From contig CAWHJW010000012.1 in the NCBI GenBank assembly GCA_963829725.1, positions 1 to 64,000 of the forward strand: 64,000 bases of DNA, written 5' to 3'. Below the pieces are notes generated by a model, which ran no database searches, had not been told where the DNA came from, and saw nothing but the letters and a program-made list of their open reading frames with translations. The DNA comes from RYN-230 sp963829725. GTDB lineage: Bacteria; Actinomycetota; Actinomycetes; Streptosporangiales; Streptosporangiaceae. The first letter of the stretch is position 1. Every line of letters starts with the position of its first letter. The position numbers and the translations under genes were made by a program. Shown piece after piece: positions 1 through 9,006 of the stretch.

Positions 1-1
1 A

Positions 2-524
2 GGACGCCGCCGAGACCTACCCGGACGCGATCTGGCCGGTCCAGGCGTAGCGGGCGCTACGCGGCCTGATCGGCGCCTGGGCACCGCCTGCCTTGCTGAC
101 GTCTGCTGTGATCCCCTGCTGACGCCGCGGACCCGCTGATCCTGGAGTTCCGCCGCGCGGTCCGCGCCGGGCTGGCCGCCGTCCCCCGCATCCCCGGCCT
201 GAGGCACGCCTACCGCCCAGCACCCCGGCCGTGACCTGCTCGAATTCCGCTCCGAGACCGGCCACGAAGACGCCGTCCTCCGGTTCACAGCCGACACGGC
301 GATCTGGCCGACGAATAACATCAGCGAGCGCGGAGTACGCCCCACGAAGACCCAGCAGAAGGTTTCCGGCCCGGCTGATGAGCGAAGACACCACCCAGGA
401 CCGGCTCGACATCCGAAGCTACATCGACACCGCCCGCAAACACGGACAGGGCGCCCTCACTGTCCTCCGCGCGATCTTCACCGGAAACCCCTGGCGGCCA
501 CCCGCGGCCGGGCCATCGCCCTGA
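2..524 (+). pseudogene. IS66-family transposase, C-terminal remnant
   Basis: Conceptual translation through several frames gives IS66 transposase C-terminal blocks: an opening DAAETYPDAIWPVQA block followed by an in-frame stop, then after frameshifts WPTNNISERGVRP and KVSGRL, then DIRSYIDTARKHG. The NNISERG block carries the last acidic residue of the IS66 DDE site. At least one nonsense codon and two frame changes separate the blocks, so it cannot encode a working protein. The N-terminal half is not upstream (the window begins here). A separate N-terminal IS66 half lies on the other strand near 4.5-5.3 kb. Confidence 0.8.
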
Positions 525-575
525 CCCCAGCGAGCAACCCGAACCACCTGACATCACCCACCGCGCACGGGGTGA

Positions 576-608
576 ATGCTTACCGCCCGCGAGCACTGGA
601 CAATCGAG
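576..608 (+). pseudogene. ISAs1-family transposase remnant, 5' exon of the intron-split gene
   Basis: Only 11 codons are left before the intron: they read MLTAREHWTIE, the first half of the conserved ISAs1 block HWxIE-x3-HWVRDV. An in-frame TGA lies directly upstream, so the front of the transposase is gone and this is an old fragment next to the IS66 remnant. The reading frame continues exactly at 6489 after removal of the intron. Confidence 0.75.
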
Positions 609-1238
609 GTGCGACATGAGGTCGCACTGTGTGAGCGAGAGAACTGTATGGAGGTCGATTGATCGGAGGTTAACCCCGGGCGAGTGCTCAAGCCCGTCCC
701 CGCTCCCGGCATGCGCTTGGTAACGGCGGGGTGTGAAGCCCGGGAGAAAGCCCAAGGACCGGTGTTCCATCCACAGGTCACAGGCAAGGGGAAGACCGGA
801 AAGGGCGAATAAAGTGAACCCCCGCAAGCCTCGTTACCCATAACTCCGGAAGATGGAAGAATACCGAAGAAAAGGACCCGCCGCTGGGAGGCGGCGGTGG
901 TGGCCGGAGTTTAGATGTCGGCCATGGGAGCACCACGGTCCCGGGGTATAGAGGGCACCCGGCCCCGGTCGCATCTCAGCAGTGTGGAACATGGAAACCC
1001 CGTCGGTCCGGTGGGCTAGCCGCCGGTAGGCCGACCGTAAGGGAAGCGGATACCTGCGGCGGGAACAGGACGGCCAAAAAGCGAATGCCGGCAGCCGAAA
1101 GGCAGCAGGAAAGCGGGAGCGCGTGACTGAACCTCCGAGCGCGGTTGCTCCCGTATAACTGGCCGTATACCAGGCCGGGTGCCTGGGCCCGAAAGGGAGC
1201 TGACGTGAGCCGGGTGGCCCTTTGACGAATCAGAGCTA

Positions 1239-2040
1239 ATGAAACGCCGGAACCATATGGGCAAGTTGGGCGCCGGGGTGCCGGACGCGACAGCCGTCAT
1301 GGCTGACCTCGCGGCAAGTGGCAGCGCGGCGAACGGACCAGAGGACCTGCCCGACTGGGACGCCATCGACTGGCGGCACCAGGAGGAGCAGGTACGGCGC
1401 CTACAGCAACGGATCTTCAAGGCGGAGCAGGCAGGCAACCCGAAACAGGTTCGCAACCTGCAGAAACTGCTGCTGCGCAGCCGGGCTAACACGCTGGTCA
1501 GCGTGCGCCGGGTCACGCAGCACAACACCGGCCGCCACACCCCTGGCGTCGACAGGCAGGTCGCGCTGACCTCCGGGCCCGGGCGAGCCTGGCGATGCGG
1601 CTGCATCGCCAGGGCGGACCCGGCCAGGCGCTGCCGGTGCGGCGGGTGTACATACCAAAGAAAGGCGGAAAGAAACGCCCGCTCGGAATTCCGGTTATCG
1701 CTGACCGCGCCCAGCAACAGCGGGTGCGCAGCGCGCTGGAGCCGGAATGGGAAGCCCGGCTGGACCGAAACAGTACGGGTTCCGGCCGGGCCGCGGATGC
1801 CAGGACGTGATCGAGATGATCCACAAGGCCGCCGCGGCGAAAGACGCGAAACGGGCCTGGACACTGGACGCCGACCTGAAAGCCGCGTTCGAAAACTCGA
1901 CCACTTCTACCTGCTGTCGCCTCGGGTCCTTCCCCGCCCGGGAACAGGTCCGCGCGTGGCTGAAAGCGGGGGTGGTCGAGAAAGGCCGGTACGCGCCGAC
2001 CCAAAGGGCAACACCGCAGGGCGGCGTGCATCACGCCCCC
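1239..2040 (+). pseudogene. ltrA: group II intron reverse transcriptase/maturase, N-terminal half (broken)
   Basis: The start reads MKRRNHMGKLGAG, then RNLQKLLLRSRANTLVSVR, typical of the RT-0 region of intron-encoded proteins. The frame then changes near 1585 to give LPVRRVYIPKKGGKKRPLG and IPVIADRAQQQRV (RT-1/2), and again near 1750 to give YGFRPGRGCQDVIEM and LDADLKAAFE (RT-2/3). A further pair of shifts disturbs the following block before FPAREQVRAWLKAGVV. Homology stops just after TPQGGV (RT-4), about position 2026-2040, where the inserted element begins. The rest of the protein resumes at 5405. With at least three frame changes plus the insertion it is a pseudogene. Confidence 0.85.
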
Positions 2041-3689
2041 AACGCAATAGATAATCCCGGCGATGGTCACCCTCCGTATCGGGTCCGGGGTCGTGCTGCC
2101 GGGCGCCCGGGCCGCCTGGCCGGGCGGGGATGCGGTGCCGGATGGTGATCTTCTCGGGGCCGATGAGGACGTCCTTGACGAGCAGCCGCAGCACCCGCTG
2201 GCGGTCTTCGACGGTGGCGGTGGCGGCGTTGCCGCGCAGCTGGGCGAGGAAGCCTTCCAGGTCGCCGGCGAGGGTGAGGTAGGCGTCCCGGTCGGCGGCC
2301 TGGGCGTCGAGGGCGTCGAGCTGGCCGCGCAGGTTCGCCTGGCGGGCGCGCAGGTGCGGCATCTTGGCGCGCAGCTCGTCGATGGTCAGGAGCTGCTCGG
2401 AGAATGCCTCGATCATGGCGGTGATCGAGGTGGCGGCCTTGGCCAGCTCGAGTTCGAGGCGGTTGCGCTGGCGGGTGGCCGGGTCGGCGGTGCGGGCGGC
2501 ATCGAGCCGTTTGCTGATCTCAGCGCGGATCAGGGCCGGGTCGGCGAGCAGGGCGGTGATGTGGTCCCACACGACGGTATCGAGGTAGTCGGCGCGGACC
2601 GGCCGGTTGCCGCAGACCCGGCCGCCTTCGTAGCGGTAGTCATCGCTGCCCAGGCACCGGTAGTAGTAGATCTTCCGCCGGGCGGTGCGGGCCGAGGTGC
2701 GGTAGTAGCCGTATCCGCAGGCCGAGCAGGCGGCCAGGCCCTGCAGCAGGGACGGGACCTTGGTGTTGCGGGCGGCGAACCGCTTGTTGTCTTCCAGCCG
2801 CTGCTGCACCCGGGCGAAAGTGACCTCGTCCACGATGGCCGGGACCGGGATCTCCAGCCACTCTTCCCGCGGCCGGTCCACGGTCTTGACTGCCCGCGGC
2901 GTGGTCCGTCCTTGCAGCCGGGCGACCCGGTTCAGCCCTGGCGTCCCGCTGGTGGCCATGGTCTTGCCGAACACCGCGCGGCCGGCGTAGGCGGGGTTGC
3001 GGAGCATGGCCCAGACCACGCTGCGGTCCCAGCGGTTCTTGCCGGTCCGGGTGGGCACGCCCAGGCCGGTCAGCCAGCGGGCCAGGTCCGCGATGGCGGC
3101 GCCGTCGTCGGCGTAGCGGCGGAACATCTCCGCGACCAGCGCCGCCTCGTCCTCGAGGACCTCGTAGGCGGCGCCGGCACAGGTCGGTCTTGCGGACGTA
3201 CCGGTAGCCGAACGGGGCGCCGGACAGCACGTTCACCGAGCCGGTGCGGGCGCGGTGGGCCTTGCCGCGCCGGTACCGCTCGGCCAGCTGGGCTTTCTCG
3301 TACTCGGCGAAGATGCCCTGGAACTGGACCAGCAGCTGGTCCTCCGGGGTGTCGCCGCGCGGGCCCTTGACGAACTCCACCCGGACCCCGGCGCGGGCGA
3401 ACTCCTCCAGCAGCAGCGCCTGGTAGGCGAACTTGCGGGCGAGGCGGTCCGGGGAATAGCACAGCACCACGTCCAGGCAGCCCTGGGCGGCCAGGTCCCG
3501 CAGCGCCTCCAGGGCCGGGCGGACCAGCGTCGCGCCGGAATGGCCCTCGTCTTCGAAGACCCATTCTTCCGGGACGTCAAGCCGGGCCTGCTCGGCGTGC
3601 TCGCGCAGCGCCGCGGTCTGCGACCCGATCGTCTCGTCCTTCTTCTGCCGGGCGCTGGAGACCCGGGCGTAGATCGCCGCGCTGCTCAT
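2020..3689 (-). pseudogene. large serine recombinase (resolvase/invertase family), frameshifted
   Basis: The ATG at 3689 follows a good AGGAAGG Shine-Dalgarno. The N-terminus SAAIYARVSSARQKKDETIG holds the catalytic Ser and the resolvase fold, with YSPDRLARKFAYQALLLEEF and the E-helix region following. After YRYVRKTDLC near 3180 the frame shifts. The other frame continues with YEVLEDEAALVAEMFRRYAD, a recombinase domain (RNPAYAGRAVFGKT), a zinc-ribbon (ACSACGYGYYR) and a long coiled coil. It is typical of the 500-550 aa large serine recombinases that move actinobacterial elements. The C-terminal end is blurred against the split maturase. The single frame change could be decay or a sequencing indel. 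It is the likely agent that brought in the segment splitting the intron. Confidence 0.85.
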
Positions 3690-3825
3690 GCTGCGGCCGT
3701 CCTTCCTGGCCAGGCCGCACGATGCGGGCCCGCCGCTGCGGCACCAATATGGCGTAGGCCACCGACAATTCCGTGGCCGCGTGACGGCCGAAGACGGACT
3801 CCGTCTCGACCGCCCGGTCGTTCAC
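3577..3825 (-). CDS. small unknown ORF between the DNA-binding gene and the recombinase
   Basis: An 82-codon ORF begins with ATG at 3825, overlapping the stop of the upstream ribbon-helix-helix gene by the ATGA arrangement, and runs past the recombinase start. The first half (VETESVFGRHAATELSVAYA) looks protein-like. The part after 3689 is only the recombinase in another frame. No domain is recognised. It may be a short coupled protein or a chance ORF. Confidence 0.3.
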   Translation of the reverse strand: MNDRAVETESVFGRHAATELSVAYAILVPQRRARIVRPGQEGRPQHEQRGDLRPGLQRPAEEGRDDRVADRGAARARRAGPA

Positions 3826-4166
3826 CTGCGGGGACTGTTCCTGCGGCCCCGCGCCAGGAACTCGGTCAGTGCCCGTGTCACCACGGCGGAGATCGTGGTC
3901 CCGCTCTCCCGCGCGTGCGCCCGCACCCGCCCGGCCAGCGCCGCGGGCAGCTTGACGGTGAACACCACGCTCGCCTCCGGCACCTCCGCCCGCCCCGACG
4001 CCCTGGCCTGGTCGGCATACCGGCGTGCCTGCCGCGCCGAGACCCCGAACCGGGCCGCCAGCACCCGCGCGGCCTCCGCCGCCGGCACGCCCGCCTCCAG
4101 CAGGTCCGCAGCGGCATTGACACGCTCCGCCTGCTCACCAGCACGCACCCGGCGATCACCAGCCAT
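3822..4166 (-). CDS. small HTH plus ribbon-helix-helix DNA-binding protein
   Basis: The 114-aa product has two parts. Residues about 12-58 form a helix-turn-helix-like stretch (AARVLAARFGVSARQARRYA). Residues about 66-106 form a CopG/ribbon-helix-helix-like block (VVFTVKLPAALAGRVRAHAR, then TTISAVVTRALTEFL). It lies just upstream of the serine recombinase on the same strand and ends in an ATGA overlap with the small ORF between them, so it belongs to the same mobile unit. It probably controls recombinase expression or binds the attachment site; that role is inference. It appears intact. Confidence 0.75.
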   Translation of the reverse strand: MAGDRRVRAGEQAERVNAAADLLEAGVPAAEAARVLAARFGVSARQARRYADQARASGRAEVPEASVVFTVKLPAALAGRVRAHARESGTTISAVVTRALTEFLARGRRNSPRR

Positions 4167-4480
4167 GCCATAACCGTACTACCCGACATGTCACTCATCG
4201 CCGGTGACACGCCGCGGCCGTTCCAGCCGCCGGTAGCCCAGCGTGACATCAAAACAGAAGTTATCTCACCTTCTGGAGACTGGGATTCGGGCAATCCAGC
4301 TCTCGCCATATCACGCGGATCTCCCGGCACGCCATCCCGTACGCCTAGGCACAGCTGCCGGTTTTCTGGCATGCAATTTTCCTCCCGTCATCCTTTCGGA
4401 TCGGAGTAAGCCATCAGATCCAGAGATAATCTCCTCCCATCCCTGCCCGCTATGCGGGCGATATGACACTGCGCCTCGTG
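4167..4480. other. spacer inside the nested insertion, no gene seen
   Basis: This 310-bp stretch lies between the recombinase module and the IS66 half. It has no convincing coding frame, no clear inverted repeat and visibly lower GC than its surroundings. It probably holds the old end of the recombinase unit, but I cannot place a boundary. Confidence 0.4.
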
Positions 4481-5309
4481 GCGCAGCGAAGACCCACAGC
4501 CACCACCGGTGGCCGTCCTTGTCCTCAACGTCCTCGAACACCTGCCAGCTGGTTTCATCGGCGTGCACGTGCCCGGCGGTCCGGCCGTGCGCGGCGATCG
4601 CCTCCGCCCACGGGGCGATCAGCGGCGCGACCTGCTTCAGCGCCCCGCACAAGGTGCCCGGGGCCGCGTCGAACCCGTCGGCGGCCAGCGCCGCGACAAT
4701 CCGGTGCACCGGACGGCCCAGCACGAACTTCTCATGCGCCAGCCGGGCCAGGAACCCGGCGGTGAACAGGCCCTTAGGCACCGGCCGGAGCGCCGGCGGC
4801 GCGCAGGTCGTCCTGGGTCCCGGGCAGGCGCACACCCGCTTGTAACGGCGCCGCCGCCACACGATCCGGGTGATCTTCACGTGCCAGTCGATCTGCTCAC
4901 TGTCCTCGGTGCCCAGGAATTCAAACGGCTCCCCGCACCCGGCGCAGCACCGCTGGGCGGCATCTACATCGATGACACGTTCCTCGGTCTCCAGATGCGA
5001 ACGATCCCGCCGCCCGTGACCAGGTGATCCAGGCCGCTGCCCCCGCTTACCCGCGCCGCCCGGCCGATCGCAGCCCTCCCGCCCGGTCCTGCGTAAGGGC
5101 GAGCCCTTCTCCGACGACGAGCCGAACAGCAACCCGCTCAGCGTCGTCACGCTCTCCTGCAAAGCGGCCACCTGCCCGGCCAGTTCCGCCACCCGCGCGG
5201 TCAGCCCGGCATTCTCCGCCCGCAGCTCCGCCACCAGCGCCTCGGCCCGCCCGGCGCGGGCACGCCAGTAACCGGCAGCAACATCCTCATCGATCACCGA
5301 CGCAGGCAC
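4481..5309 (-). pseudogene. IS66-family transposase, N-terminal half
   Basis: ATG at 5309 opens a leucine-zipper-like coiled coil (residues about 20-65), then the basic SSSEKG region, a zinc-binding CCAGCGEPF block, and the first part of the catalytic domain with HADETSWQVFED, whose Asp is the first acidic residue of the DDE triad. IS66 homology ends after WWLWVFAAP near 4485. The open frame then runs into unrelated DNA, so the C-terminal half with the other catalytic acids is missing. The remnant at 2-524 supplies a C-terminal part but on the opposite strand, so they are either two copies or one copy split by an inversion. Confidence 0.85.
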
Positions 5310-5404
5310 GCGACCCAGCCCACATCACCACACCAGCCACGTCACGCACCAAACCCGGCGTGTCGCGACCCCGGCGGCCCCACCCCACGGGATCACCGAT
5401 TACT

Positions 5405-6394
5405 TACAAGGGAATGGAAGAGGCCGCCGGAGTCAGGTACGACTCACGCGGATATGTGAAAGCCGGATGCCCGACCGTTATTGTGTACGCGGACGATTTC
5501 GTGGCACTGTGCCACAGGCGCGCGCAGGCGGAAGCGGTCCAGGCGAAACTCAGCATATGGCTGAAGGAAAGGGGCCTGTCTCTCAACAGGGAGAAGACCC
5601 GGATCGGCCGGATAAGCGACGGCTTCGATTTCCTCTCCTTCAACATACGCCGGTACCGGACTGGCCAGGGCAGCAAGGTCCTCACCAGGCCCAGCCGCGA
5701 TGCGATGAAGAAGATCCGGCGGAGGCTCGCCGACGAACTGCGCGAGATGCGCGGTACCCTGGAAGGCCAGGTGATCTACACACTCAACCCGGTCATACGG
5801 GGCCAGGCGAACTATTACCGGACCGGGGCGTCCAAGAAGTCCTTCCAGGCGCTGGACAGCTACCTGTGGCAGCAGCTTTACAAGTGGGCTCGCCGCAGGC
5901 ACCCCAAGAAGGGCCGGAGATGGGTCACCACCCGCTACTTCGGCCAGTACTGCCAGCACAGGCGCAACCGGTGGGTCTTCGGCGACCGGGAAACCGGAGC
6001 CTACCTCCACCAGTACGCCTGGACGAAGATCGTCCGGCACGCGCCGGTCCCCGGCAGGCACTCGCCTTACGATCCTGCCCTGGCCCAGTACTGGGCAGGC
6101 CGGCGCCGCAAGCGGAAACCCCCGCAACTGTCCCCGTCCTGGCAGACCGCCGTGCGGGACCAGCGCGGACTGTGCCCGCTATGCCGGGAACTGCTGCTGT
6201 TCGCCGACCGCACGCCGGACTCCCCCAGCCAGTGGGAGACCTGGTACGCGACGATCGGCAAGGCGATGACCCGCCAGGCCATCACCGACAACAGCACCGG
6301 CCGGACGAAACACCGCCTCGTACACGCCTACTGCGCCCGCCGCCACCCAGACGACGGACCCAGTGGCACGGAACAGCAGACTGCACGCACCTGA
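5405..6394 (+). pseudogene. ltrA: group II intron reverse transcriptase/maturase, C-terminal half
   Basis: Homology resumes with YKGMEEAAGVRY, directly after the segment lost at about 2030. It includes the RT active-site YADD (codons 5486-5497), the maturase X domain (FDFLSFNIRRYRTG, NPVIRGQANYYRTG, WVFGDRETGAYLHQYAWTKI) and a C-terminal HNH endonuclease-like domain (CPLCRELL near 6175, RLVHAYCARRH near the end). This 330-codon part is open without a break to the TGA at 6394. It has no start of its own and depends on the broken front half. Confidence 0.87.
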
Positions 6395-6412
6395 CCGCCC
6401 CTGCGGGCTGCT

Positions 6413-6488
6413 TGAGCCGTGTGCCGCGACGAGTGGCAAGCACGGTTCTGAGGAGGGGGGCGCCGGAAAACGGCGCCCCCTATCCGAC
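6413..6488 (+). ncRNA. group II intron domains V and VI and 3' splice site
   Basis: GAGCCGTGTGCC pairs with GGCAAGCACGGTTC around a GCGACGAGT apical region: the AGC-type catalytic triad strand and the CACGGUUC partner are the hallmark of domain V. It is followed by a strong hairpin with GGGGGCGCCG/CGGCGCCCCC arms (domain VI). The branch adenosine is expected in the unpaired bases just after the domain VI 3' arm, and the intron ends at CCGAC (6488). Confidence 0.85.
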
Positions 6489-6742
6489 AACAAGGTCCAT
6501 TGGGTCCGTGACGTCACGTTCCGTGAAGATATGTCCCAAGTGAGGGCCGGTTCCAGGCCCAGGATAATGGCGACTCTCCGTAACCTGGCAATCGGACTAA
6601 TACGGCAAGCCGGACACACGAAGATCGCCGCCACCATCCGCCGCATCAGAAACGACCCCCGCCTGCTCATGACAATCCGGGCCTGCAACCCGGCCCAGAA
6701 ACCACATCATGACCAGCCGAAACGACTTTGCGCACCGCCCTG
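6489..6742 (+). pseudogene. ISAs1-family transposase remnant, 3' exon and right end
   Basis: The frame continues from 608 with NKVHWVRDVTFREDMSQVR, then MATLRNLAIGLIRQAGHT, the standard C-terminal block of ISAs1-family (DDE) transposases, carrying the final catalytic Glu region. The homologous part ends by about 6700. CAGGGCGGTGCGCAAAGTCG read on the minus strand at 6723-6742 looks like a terminal inverted repeat of this IS family; that assignment is inference. The upstream three quarters of the gene are absent. Confidence 0.75.
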
Positions 6743-7073
6743 GGAGGGGAGTTGGCTTGGTTCGAGGCCTCCCAGGCCACTAACTCCCGATTGGTCGCCG
6801 CGCTCGCCCCTTGTCGCCTGCCACGCTCATGGGCTCCGGCGCGATTTCCGTGATCGATTGCACTGGAGACCGGCCTCGAAGATCACGACTTGGGCGGCCG
6901 GTGGCGTGCCGCCTGGCATGCGCAGCGAGGCCCCGGTACGAGGCGGGTGACCGGTCAAGATCACGAGCGTCCCGGGAGCCTCGTTGCTGTCTGAGTCGGC
7001 AAGCAGTGCGTGGAGGCCGACGATCAGCCCAAACTGGCTCTTCGAACTTACAGTAACTTCGAAGACCCCCCAA
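6743..7073. other. decayed DNA, no intact gene
   Basis: No frame shows consistent coding character here. The stretch lies between the ISAs1 right end and the ISL3 remnant and probably consists of worn transposon flank. Confidence 0.4.
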
Positions 7074-7251
7074 CTGCACACCTTCGCCGCCGGGATCCGC
7101 CTCGACCTGGCCGCCGTCACCGTCGGGCTCAGCCTGCCTTACAACTCCGGAGCCTCCGAGGGCAACGTCAATGGGCTCAAAGCCCTCAAAAGGCAGATGT
7201 GCGGCCGCGCCAGCCTCGACCTCCTCCGCAAGCGCGTCATTCATCGTCCCG
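7074..7251 (+). pseudogene. ISL3-family transposase, C-terminal remnant
   Basis: About 59 codons read LHTFAAGIRLDLAAVTVG then NSGASEGNVNGLKALKRQM and GRASLDLLRKRV. These match the C-terminal signature of ISL3 transposases (SGxxEGxxNxxKxxKRxxxGRAxxxLLRxR). Nothing upstream restores the rest of the protein, so it is a fragment left by an old insertion or deletion. Confidence 0.75.
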
Positions 7252-7489
7252 GGCGTCAACGGCCCAAGTTCTTGGTGGCAGGTGACACCCTGGCGCCGAA
7301 GCGATTCGCACTACGCGGGCCTCTGCCCGTCAGCGCACCTGGGGCGAGCGGGAGTGGGCGCCGGGTGGCGACGATCCTGATCCCTGAGTACGTCTGCGGC
7401 TGATCTCCCGCGCCGAGCAGGCGCAATAAATTAGCAGCCCCTTGATTCCCAGGCCGTGTTTGCATGTGGTTCTGGCGTCGGCGCGGTCG

Positions 7490-7512
7490 GCTAGCGATCC
7501 TTGGTCGCTAGC
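7490..7512. terminator. stem-loop downstream of the flippase gene
   Basis: Perfect 8-bp arms GCTAGCGA and TCGCTAGC enclose a 7-nt loop. It lies about 75 nt beyond the flippase stop on the minus strand and could end that transcript. There is no clear T-run. Confidence 0.35.
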
Positions 7513-7585
7513 GACTAAGTATCGCTAGGCCAGGTATTGCCGTATTTTGCCGTGGCCGGGACTCTCTCTTTGTGAAGTTACCGAT

Positions 7586-8935
7586 CTAACTTTTGCGGTG
7601 CCGACTTGTAGCTGGTGCCCTGCGCCATCTCGGCAATAGGGAGCTGCTTCGGCTAAGTAGCAATTTTGTAGTTTGCCAATCCGGTATGATAAGAGATGAA
7701 ATCTTGAGCTGAGTATCACGGCTTATAGTGACTACGCAAAAGACCGCGATCGTAGAATAGCCTATAAGAGATGCCATGGCTGCGCCGAAGATGCCGTATG
7801 CGTGTATAAGGACAGGGAGTGTTGCTAGGGTGACGACGGCTGCTGACGCTTCGGCGATCAATATGGTAATAGGTCGGCCGAGCCCTCGTAGTCCCTCTTG
7901 TGCGATACCCGCCCATGCGAAGATAGCAACAGCGGGAACCAAAACGACGGCGGAAGGGATGGATGAGGTGAAGCGTGACCCAAAAATGAATGGCAATCCT
8001 ATTGGTGCGAGAAGCATGAAAATTGCCGAGGTGATGACTGCGACGATGGTGCCTCCCCGCAATGCCGTGGTCACCAGTAGTCCTTGGCGGCTCTTATCTC
8101 TTTCGGCTGACACGCTAGGAGATAGGACCGATCCAATTGCTGAAAGCAGTGGCACCGTCGCTCCGCTCCATGACACGGCTATTACGTACAACCCCAGGAA
8201 GCGGGCGGGAAGGAAGGCAATTATCAACATCTGATCGAGCTGCAGATTTACGGTTTGCGGAAGGGATGTGAGGGCCGAAGGAAGACCGAACCGCAACAAT
8301 TTTGGCACGAGACTGCGGTCGGGTTTGCCCCGGCCATCGAGCTTGTCATTCAATAGTACCAGGAAGGGAAGTCCGCATACAAAGACTGCGCCCATGTATA
8401 GCCGGGAAAGAAGGATAGGGTCAGGGGTTCCTGCAAGTTTTGAGGCAACTAGTATGCACAGCCATGCTACACCGGGCGCGATTCGGAATAGGTTCCAGGA
8501 GGTGAAATGGTTGGCGCCCCGGAGTGACCCGCGTGGGATTATTATCAGTGCATAGATTACGCCGATTAGGAGAAAGGTCCTCGCGGCTGAGACTACTTGT
8601 GGGCTTTGCGCCGAGAGCAGAGTTGGCAATGCAAACCATGCTACTGTGTCTACTGCAAGTACTGATGTGAGACCGACAAGAATGGCGGTCGATGTATATT
8701 GCCGTCCTCTTTCAGGTTGGCGGGAGATGAAGTAGACGACCGAAAAGTCAAGGCCGAGTATCGCAATTGTTCCGAGACTTGTGGGCCAAGCTTGGATCGC
8801 TGTTAGCTCGCCCTCGCCGACGGGGCCGAGCGCACGTGCCGCGAGAACGCCAGTCATCGCGCCGAGCACCGCTAGCACGATGTTGGTGACGACTGTTCCT
8901 CGGAGGGCTCGATCTCTCCGACCCGGATATCTCAT
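7586..8935 (-). CDS. polysaccharide flippase (Wzx/MATE-like)
   Basis: The protein of about 450 aa is almost entirely hydrophobic with around 12-14 predicted membrane helices. It has the oligosaccharide-flippase pattern: NIVLAVLGAMTGVLAARALG at the front, an ARALGPVGEGELTA loop, and NLQLDQMLIIAFLPARFLGL mid-protein. Such proteins move lipid-linked glycan repeat units across the membrane. ATG at 8935 is preferred because AAGGCG precedes it and it sits just before the first helix. The upstream ATG at 9010 adds 25 hydrophilic residues without a ribosome site. GC is clearly lower than in the neighbouring glycan genes, suggesting separate acquisition. It appears intact. Confidence 0.85.
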   Translation of the reverse strand: MRYPGRRDRALRGTVVTNIVLAVLGAMTGVLAARALGPVGEGELTAIQAWPTSLGTIAILGLDFSVVYFISRQPERGRQYTSTAILVGLTSVLAVDTVAWFALPTLLSAQSPQVVSAARTFLLIGVIYALIIIPRGSLRGANHFTSWNLFRIAPGVAWLCILVASKLAGTPDPILLSRLYMGAVFVCGLPFLVLLNDKLDGRGKPDRSLVPKLLRFGLPSALTSLPQTVNLQLDQMLIIAFLPARFLGLYVIAVSWSGATVPLLSAIGSVLSPSVSAERDKSRQGLLVTTALRGGTIVAVITSAIFMLLAPIGLPFIFGSRFTSSIPSAVVLVPAVAIFAWAGIAQEGLRGLGRPITILIAEASAAVVTLATLPVLIHAYGIFGAAMASLIGYSTIAVFCVVTISRDTQLKISSLIIPDWQTTKLLLSRSSSLLPRWRRAPATSRHRKS

Positions 8936-9006
8936 CGCCTTGGTGCGATGCTGTCGTTCCGTAGATTCACTTGTGGTTGTGTTCCGGCTGAAGCTATGCG
9001 CTGCCT

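Larger units (their letters stand above)
609..6488 (+). mobile_element. group II intron with internal ORF, interrupted by a nested insertion
   Basis: The 5' end GTGCGAC fits the bacterial group II consensus GUGYG and pairs at once with GTCGCAC a few bases on. A domain V hairpin lies at 6413-6449, followed by a GC-rich domain VI hairpin, and the 3' end is CCGAC. The segment between 609 and 1238 is the untranslated RNA domain region. The encoded maturase starts near 1239 and ends at 6394, but about 3.4 kb of foreign DNA splits it. Removing 609-6488 joins two parts of an ISAs1 transposase in frame, which fixes both boundaries. Mobility is unlikely because the maturase is broken. RNA splicing might survive if the insertion sits in the domain IV loop, where maturase ORFs lie. 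Confidence 0.88.

Noticed and set aside
2063..3370. 435-codon plus-strand open frame
   Set aside because: Antisense shadow of the serine recombinase; no recognisable motif.
1..7500. Toxin-antitoxin or defence island in the left region
   Set aside because: Every readable fragment is transposase, recombinase or intron maturase; no defence gene is seen.
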